Source of the DNA: Spirodela intermedia
Taxonomy: Eukaryota; Streptophyta; Magnoliopsida; Alismatales; Araceae
Assembly: GCA_902729315.2 (NCBI GenBank)
Contig: LR746279.1
Location: 659,001-723,000, forward strand
DNA length: 64,000 bases
Direction of reading: 5' to 3'
In this document: piece by piece, positions 57,223 through 64,000 of the stretch
Position numbering within the stretch: position 1 is the stretch's first letter
Layout of the letters: each line of letters begins with the position of its first letter
Made by a program: the position numbers and the translations under genes
The notes under the pieces: model-generated
Database searches by the model: none
What the model was told of the DNA's origin: nothing
What the model saw: only the letters and a program-made list of their open reading frames with translations

Positions 57223-58012
57223 AAGCTCAGTAGAGATAGCGCCGACGGTAAATGATGAACCAGGAGGCTCGAAGCTTCTGAATTCTCTTCAGGTATCCTT
57301 CGCAAGCAGCCAGGAGAGCCAATAAATCAGTTCCCCACCATTCTGAGCGGCGATCTCTTGGAGAAGAAAGAAGAGGGCATGGAGAGCGAAGGGGGAAGGA
57401 GACTGAGGGCATGGTGTGCCGAGTGCCCTGGGAACGGGGAAGGGAGAATATGTAGGAACGGAGACGGAAGACGGAAGACGCTTACGTTCCTCTCTCTCTC
57501 TCCCGGAATTGCGTGAGTTACTATATATGATCTATCGACGTATAAAGATAGCGTATCTAACCGTCTGCATAAAGCTGCACTCGGGGGGGTGCTGTTCATG
57601 CTAACCCACTGCCTTCAGACAACAGTTAACGTTTCGCTCCCTGCTGGGGTCTTCTCGCCCCAAGTGGTCAACCCGTCGCTCTCCTTTAAAGAGGTATTCA
57701 TAGATAGAAAGAGAAAGAGAGAGAGAGAGAGAGAGCTTGCGGAGCATCGTGAACTGTCGTCGTCCGAGGGGTGTTGGACAGTCATGTCCTTCACTGTCTT
57801 GGAGTCCCCTCTTGTTATGGTTCTACGGACCCATCGACGTGCTTGTTGTCTCCGTCCCCCTCGCACTCTCTCTCTCTCTCGCTATCTCTGTACAGACGCA
57901 TTAATATGAACGTGTATACGTCCACACACGCAGCCTACATAAGTAGTTAAGAAACGAGAAAAGTCTCGCCGGAAGAGTAACCACGCACGTGTTCTTGCAT
58001 ACAGTCCAAACA

Positions 58013-58050
<38 letters not shown>

Positions 58051-58794
58051 GTAGTAACCATACCTCAGAGAGCTCCTGTTCGACGTGACCAAGAAGCCAG
58101 TGGTGGCAGCGACCCCCTTCCCCCCCATTCTCCTTCTTGTTCATCCTCGCCGAACCCCCCCCTCGCTCTCCTCTCACCTCAGACGTGACCGAACGAGCTT
58201 CTGGTTTCTCACTGTTAAGGGCTCGGGGGACACCTCAGAAGCAAGCAGGAACAGTAAATGACTACTATAAGTAGAACTTTCTCTGTCTCTCTCATCAATG
58301 TGGTCCAGTCTTCTCCTCCCTTCTCTTTCTAACATTATTGATGAAATGCCAGCTCCCCTGTTTATGGTGCCCCGGATCGCTGTGGCCCCGTCGAGTAGAG
58401 AGATAGACAGACACAGAGAGAGTAGAGAGAAAGTAGGGAGAGACTAGAACGATGGCGTGTCGTCTCATGGTTCGGGCCAGGGAGCCTCAATGGAAAGAGG
58501 GGAGAAGTTGCCAGGCGACAGCAAGGACGGCTTGCCCTTCCCGGCGGCCTCCACTTCACGCCATCTTGGGGATCGCCAGAATTAGAAAAGAGATGAAGAT
58601 CAGAATAAAAGTACGTGTTTTGGTCAGAGTAGAATCGAGCATTAATGTACCTTCGACGCAGGTTAGATCCGCCATGAATCTGGGTCCATCGCTGCTGGGT
58701 GGAATGCTTCGAGGTCTCTGCTGGCGCCCCCCCGCCCCTCTGCAGAATGGTGTTATTGAGAAGATTGAAGGTTAGAACATCTGGGTTTTAGCGT
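56086..58794. other. Intergenic region rich in GA/TC repeats
   Basis: Holds at least six GA/TC tracts (about 56126-56166, 56371-56394, 56785-56795, 56897-56925, 57190-57218, 58017-58045). The UGT promoter side is at the low end. No gene is supported; a 61-codon minus frame at 57227-57412 has no known motif. Confidence 0.5.
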
Positions 58795-61700
58795 TTAGGG
58801 TTCTACCCTCGGCGTGGGGAGACTTCCCGCTGCGGTATCTGTTGCAGAAGGTGGTGTTCTATCTCTGTATAGAAGATTTGTGCATTTGCAGATGTAGAAG
58901 AGAAGTGCGCCGCCGAGAAGTAGCAGCGTGATGAACTCGACGACCACTGCAGCGCCGAGCACTGGGAGACCAGCCAAGAACCGATGGATTTCGATCAAAT
59001 CGGTGAAGAACAGATGATTTTGCTTTGACCCAGAAATTATCTCGAAATAATGAACAAATTTGTTGACAACAGGGATTCATCTACTTACAGTGGGCAGAAA
59101 TGGAGTTGACTGGTCTCCTTCTGATCAGATTCACGGTGGCCTCTGCCTGCAGAGGGATTGAGATCCTCTCTCCACATTCTGAGCAGCAGCCGTAGTTGCC
59201 CATGTCGTTGACATTTATGGTCAGAACAGACGCACGGCCGGTGCCCTGCAAGGAGGAGATTCCTTCCTTAAAAAGAAGTTAATTCATCTCATTGTGGAGA
59301 AATTGAAGAGCTTGGAGCGAGGAGCTCACTTGGTAGAGAAGCCTCCGGATCGCATCGTTGCAGTCGTCGACGCTCGCACGAAATCTGATGGCCCTCCCCT
59401 TGATGACGAAGTGGTTGGAGATGGTGACGAAGGCCTGAAGATGCTGCCACTGGTGGCTGTTCTTGATCTTCAGCTCGACTGTGCCGATGAGATGAGCGGG
59501 GAGCCTGCCTATGAGGATTCCGTCGCTCAGTTCCAGAGAGAGCGTGACCACAAAATGGGACCTGTTCTCTGTGGAAGGGGTTGACCGGAAGTGTTCTTCC
59601 CAAAACTTTTGTCTTGATTTTTTTTTTTTTGTGCATGAAATTGAGGGAAATAATAATAATACCTGGGAAGTTATGAAGATCAGGGTCCCCGATGAAGAAC
59701 TCGAAGGGGGAGCTGGATCTCCGGTCGAAAATCGGAACACCCTCTGTGGGCTCTTTCTCCAAGATGACAAATTTTGGAACCCGTATGAATGGAGGGTCGT
59801 TGACCGGGCGGACCCTGACTGCCACGCGGGCGTCTCGCACGCCATTTTTGTTCACAGCTGACAAGCTGATGGCATCACTCCCGTAGAAGTCTTCGTCTCT
59901 GCACATCAATTCAGACAAGATAAAATCACTAATCCCACAGCTGGTGGGAGGTCAAAATGTTACTGTTCCTGTGAATTCTGGGGAGCTGTCTGTGTACCCG
60001 AGATACTTAATCGAGTCGAGAGCAGAGTTGACCGCATCAACATTACCCGATATGGTTAGGTCTCTCCCAGTCTGACCTCCTTTGGCAACATTGACTTCAC
60101 CTGCCAACATCGGACACAGATGGATCGGCATCGGCGCGAGGAAGATGCTGCCAGACTTTGCTCGAATGGTGACAGAAATGTTCTCCATTTTATTTGAGTG
60201 CTTGATTTCGAATCCGTGAAACCCACTGCAAAAGCTTTCGTGATTTCACTAATCTGAGGGTACCGGATCAAAACCCTTCAATTGAAAGGGGAGAGATGAA
60301 CCCTAATGATTTAACTTCCTATGAAATTTCTAAGAAAAATTACCCAAATCGGGGACCAATCACGTCTTCAGTTACTTGAAGCTGGAAAGGTAGTGAGATG
60401 AACTGAGGCGGCTTGCAGAGAACAGAGATGGAAACAGAGCCAGTAGCAGCATTGTCATTTGCATCAGAGAGGGTGTAAGAGAAGGAGTCATCGCCAAAGA
60501 ACCCTTTGTAAGGAGTATATCTGAACAGTTGTCCCTTCTGTATGAGGGATCCATGCATTGGCTGCGAAGATAACCCAAGAAATAGGTCAGAATTTTTTAA
60601 AAAAATTGTCTAAGAAAACATCATGGATGAATTAAAATTATGGAAAATTTTGAGTACATTAAAGTGCAGATGGCCAGGAAAAATGAAAAGATAGACTGAA
60701 GATATAAAGTTGGCATAATTAAAATTCGGATGTCAAGGAATTCAGGAAAAAAAAAAACACCGTCAACTGAGAAGTAACTATCTAAGATTTTTCAATTACC
60801 ATTAACGAATAGGTAACTCGGAGTTGATTCCCTGAAAAATAATCATTCCTTGTAGCATCAAAGGCGACTGATTCATCCTCCCAAACAGATATGCTGTCAT
60901 TTTTAGCATCAGGGAAATATTCACCTGCATTACATGTTAAGAAGTTAATAAATAATAGCAGCGATCAATAAAATAGTTAATTTCTGAGAATTATCATCAA
61001 TTTAGCGGTGCGACCGTTTGAAAATTTCTATATAACGTAAAAAATCACAACATGCATAAGGTTCTTCGTGTGATAAAAAATTCAAACCATTCTCAACCGC
61101 AGGGTCTGTTGAATTACTCTCTTAATGATTTTTTTTACCTGAGTTTCTTGTTTTATAAAAAATTAAATTCATACTAATTTAATTGCCGTATCTTCCTAAC
61201 AGGTATGCTACTAAGGCTAAACCTAGGAGCCAACCTCGGTCTGTTGTGAGTTTCGAAGTGGAAATCAAGACTAGAAGGTCAGGATTATGACTTACTGTTG
61301 TAAACATTAACCACCAAAGGACAAGGAGATAACTGAGAATTCTCATATGAAACGCATATGTTGTAGGTCCCAAGATCTCGAGCTGTATAGTGACCAACAT
61401 AAAGCCCCCCTCCAAGGTCTGAAAAATTCCATCTCAAGAAACTTGAACTATTAACGAGGTTAAAACTCAGTTTTGCTTCCTGTGACGTGATAGGATTGCT
61501 GAATGAATCTAGAAGTTGCACCTTTACGTCATTCCTTACAAGCTCCCTTGTTCTTGGACCAAATTTGACCACAGTTGACTTTGAAGAGTCAACCATACCT
61601 AGACATAATGGCGGTACCCGGAATCAGAATAGAGTTGTGAAAGCTCGTTATGACAAATTCCTGCTCAGAAAGGGATGTACCTGTATACATGGCGCCATAC

Positions 61701-64000
61701 ATCAGATAAGAAAATATTAATATAAATAATATTAAAATTAACTCTAATTTAGCACCAGACAAGTGTACCTGGCGTTGCATTGGATGTATATGCATGGCCA
61801 CCATTTAGTGGAATATTACCACAGAAGATCCATATGTCGTAGCTTCCAGACTTCTCAGGTACATAAATAACATTAAAAGCACTGCTTTCAGTTGTGGATC
61901 CTGCAGAATACTTGATTCAGAGTAGCCAAAAGGCAAACCATTAAAAAAGATACCAGAGAAAACAGAATCCTCGCAGTGCCACCTTGATCACTAGAAAACG
62001 GAGCAGCTCCTCCATCTCCTTGAGGATGGTCATTGTTTTCAGAAACTGGTTTGCCTCCTGTTTGATGAATCCATACAGTTTAGTAAGGTGCTCCCATTGA
62101 ACGTGTTTAATATAGGAGAAGGTACCTTGAAAGTCCCTCTGCGGAAAGATCGCTGGTCTTATACTTGTAGAGTCATTTTTTCGTAGAATCTTCACAGTGA
62201 GAATTCTTGCTTCAACTGGGGAAGGATTATGGAACATATCTTCTAAATAAACAGAAAAGTATGACATTCGGCCAGCGACTGAACTGATTAAGCCAGACCC
62301 ATTAACAACACTGTTTACACCGTCGCAGTAGCCTAGATAGGAACAGGAAGCAAAGAAAAAAAATGTTATGAAGTGGACAATGTCTGACTGAATATACCTG
62401 TACTGAGTTAATCATGGGAAAACCCTAAAAAAAATTATTTCTACGAGGAAAAAAATATGGGAAATTGAAAGGAAAGAATAATTCAGCAGGAAACTCTTTT
62501 GAGACAATTTATTTAAGAATTGAGAGTTTTCTTTAATAAGTAGAATTATTTTAGAGATTTCTGTGGATTTCTATTCACCTACCAACGAAGACGAAATACT
62601 CATAGGAAGTGTTAGAAATACTCCAATTTTTCTCAGCATCAAAGACCCTGAGCATGAAGCTCCCTGGCTCAATGACAAGGAAAGAGAGCAACTGGACTCC
62701 TCCTCCCGTTTCCTGGAAGGACAAATCTGCGATAGGGATAGATAAATTTGTTTCCTTCTGGACGACTCCAGCATCAAATTGGTAGAAACCTGGCACAAGA
62801 TTTCCATACTGGTCTTGCTGATAAATTAAGAATTCAAGTCTCGAAAATATTTTTATGGCATTTGTCTCGTATTTCCATTTTCCCTCACACATTTTGATGT
62901 CTAAAGAACCTGTAAAATGAGAAAAGTGATGAAGAGAAGATCAAGAGTTACAAGAACAAAATGAATTATATAAATAAAGAGATTCAGATCAAGATAACGT
63001 AATAAAAATTAAACAAAGTCTCAAAAATCGAAAACGACGCTCTGTTTTTCTCTATATTAATGATAAGTGACACTGAATAATATGATGCAAGCACTAACCT
63101 GGTCGCACCCTGAATGACAGAGGAGAGCCAGTTAAACTCTGGTTTCCACTCACGACATGTAGTGATAGACTGCCGGCTGTGATGGGAACGAATTCGATTC
63201 CCAGACGCCCCAACCCGTCCCAGCCGGTGTACGTGAAATTGAGCAAATGGGCTGCGGAACCATCCTCTTTAGATGAGGATAGCTTAAACGTGGAAGAGGA
63301 GCCTTCCTCGGTTATGGACGAGATGTTGTTTCCGAATGTATCTTTTGGGAGTATTAGAATCCTGGCTTTCTCCCCGGCAACAAACTCGTCTTCCAGATTC
63401 ATCCATGAAGCAACACTAGCAGGCGGGTACAGAGCCCCTTCAGACATTAGAGCACAGTCATTATCCAACCATCGAGGCAGAAACTGAAGCAATATGATCG
63501 AGGACCCGTACCAGTTGTCACAGTGTAGGGAAGCGACGAATCTGCCAATCCAGAATTTTCTTCGGTAACGACCGCCACGAAATCCCCAGCCCGGATCGGG
63601 ATGAAGGTGATGTTCCAATGATTGGGATCCCCTTCCGTGCACGAAACAACGCTGGACACATACGAGCTATCCCCCTTCTTCCCATTCACAGAGAGGGAAA
63701 AATTAGCCCCGTACCTGCCGCCTTTGATGAACTCCGTCCCGTTGGGGGATTCCCCGAAGGCCCTGATCACGATGGTGGCGACATCGCCGGCCTGAAATGC
63801 GTTCCTATTGCCCAGCCAACTGACCGAGAATCCAGGCAGGGGAAGATCCCCTGAAGCTTCAGTGAAATCCAGAGGTCAGATCAGAGAAAATACTCGCAAG
63901 AAGTTGCCACGACCGGAGAATTGTTCACACCTTCGGGGGCGGGAGACGGTGAAGGGGTGGAAGCGAGGAGACTCCATGGAAGATTGTAGAGTAGGAGGAC
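58795..64000 (-). CDS. GEX2: GAMETE EXPRESSED 2-like sperm surface protein (5' end outside window)
   Basis: Single-pass protein with filamin-type repeats. GEX2 in Arabidopsis acts on the sperm surface in gamete attachment (family knowledge). Fifteen exons: 64000-63931 (partial), 63856-63512, 63437-63099, 62909-62583, 62332-62126, 62057-61983, 61900-61769, 61598-61296, 60924-60800, 60561-60344, 60225-59998, 59898-59663, 59595-59330, 59245-59089 and 58961-58795. Phases agree throughout, giving 1,064 aa in view. The first residues in view (VLLLYNLPWSLLASTPSPSP) are the end of a signal peptide. Immunoglobulin/filamin-like repeats fill residues about 25-600 (FSVSWLGNRNAFQAGDVATI, DEFVAGEKARILILPKDTFG). 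Cadherin/tail-type repeats run about 600-1000 (YKGFFGDDSFSYTLSDANDN). A transmembrane helix follows at about 1013-1033 (VVVEFITLLLLGGALLFYI), with a short cytosolic tail. No break was found. Confidence 0.9.

Noticed and set aside
57227-57412. 61-codon minus-strand small protein
   Set aside because: Ends in a basic, hydrophobic peptide, but has no recognisable family (it does not match DVL/RTFL) and sits in repeat-rich spacer.
58962-59080. Upstream extension of the last GEX2-like exon
   Set aside because: The acceptors available there do not fit the phase left by exon 14. CCCAG|TG at 58961 does, and keeps the transmembrane helix.
59952-59998. Use of a GTAACA donor in the GEX2-like gene after an FTGT frame
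   Set aside because: It leaves the next exon out of frame. The upstream GG|GTACAC donor restores the conserved IKYLG-DEDFYGSD reading.

Overview
The window is nuclear DNA of a flowering plant, most likely a monocot. Genes have GT-AG introns, coding exons are very GC-rich (CONSTANS-like, UGT and CNGC loci), intergenic DNA is AT-rich, and (GA)n/(TC)n microsatellites are abundant. The species cannot be named from the sequence. Eleven protein-coding loci could be assembled exon by exon with matching splice phases.

Layout. 1-1302: 3' end of the 26S proteasome ATPase RPT2 (+). 3119-4342: a group I CONSTANS-like B-box/CCT factor (+). 5368-5889: a GLUTAMINE DUMPER membrane protein (-). 8990-12305: a two-RRM scw1-like RNA-binding protein (-) whose last intron is a U12-type AT-AC intron. 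15170-15789: mitochondrial ATP synthase subunit epsilon (-). 16824-33240: a transposon-rich block with four remnants of one unrecognised membrane-protein gene family, three decayed Copia elements, a pair of ~1.8 kb solo-LTR-like elements in inverted orientation, a 52-bp minisatellite and a large palindromic repeat. 33289-37075: a cyclic nucleotide-gated channel (-). 38080-41070: a VID27/CYPRO4-like protein (-). 41910-45445: a plastid-targeted conserved protein (+). 45802-46533: an unrecognised multi-pass membrane protein (-), head to head with the ESCRT-II subunit VPS22/SNF8 (46889-49777, +). 50.0-54.4 kb: a decayed Copia element between two degraded UGT fragments. 54684-56085: an intronless UGT90A-like glucosyltransferase (-) with a one-base frameshift inside its PSPG box. 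58795-64000: a GEX2-like gamete surface protein (-), complete except for the first residues of its signal peptide.

The genes are ordinary single loci with no shared pathway. The unusual content is (i) the AT-AC intron, where donor, branch site, acceptor and reading frame all agree; (ii) the amplified and transposon-broken membrane-protein family; (iii) UGT duplication followed by decay; and (iv) a recurrent pattern of short tandem duplications in introns and spacers, several of them carrying TTGAC motifs. No tRNA, rRNA, CRISPR or viral sequence was recognised.
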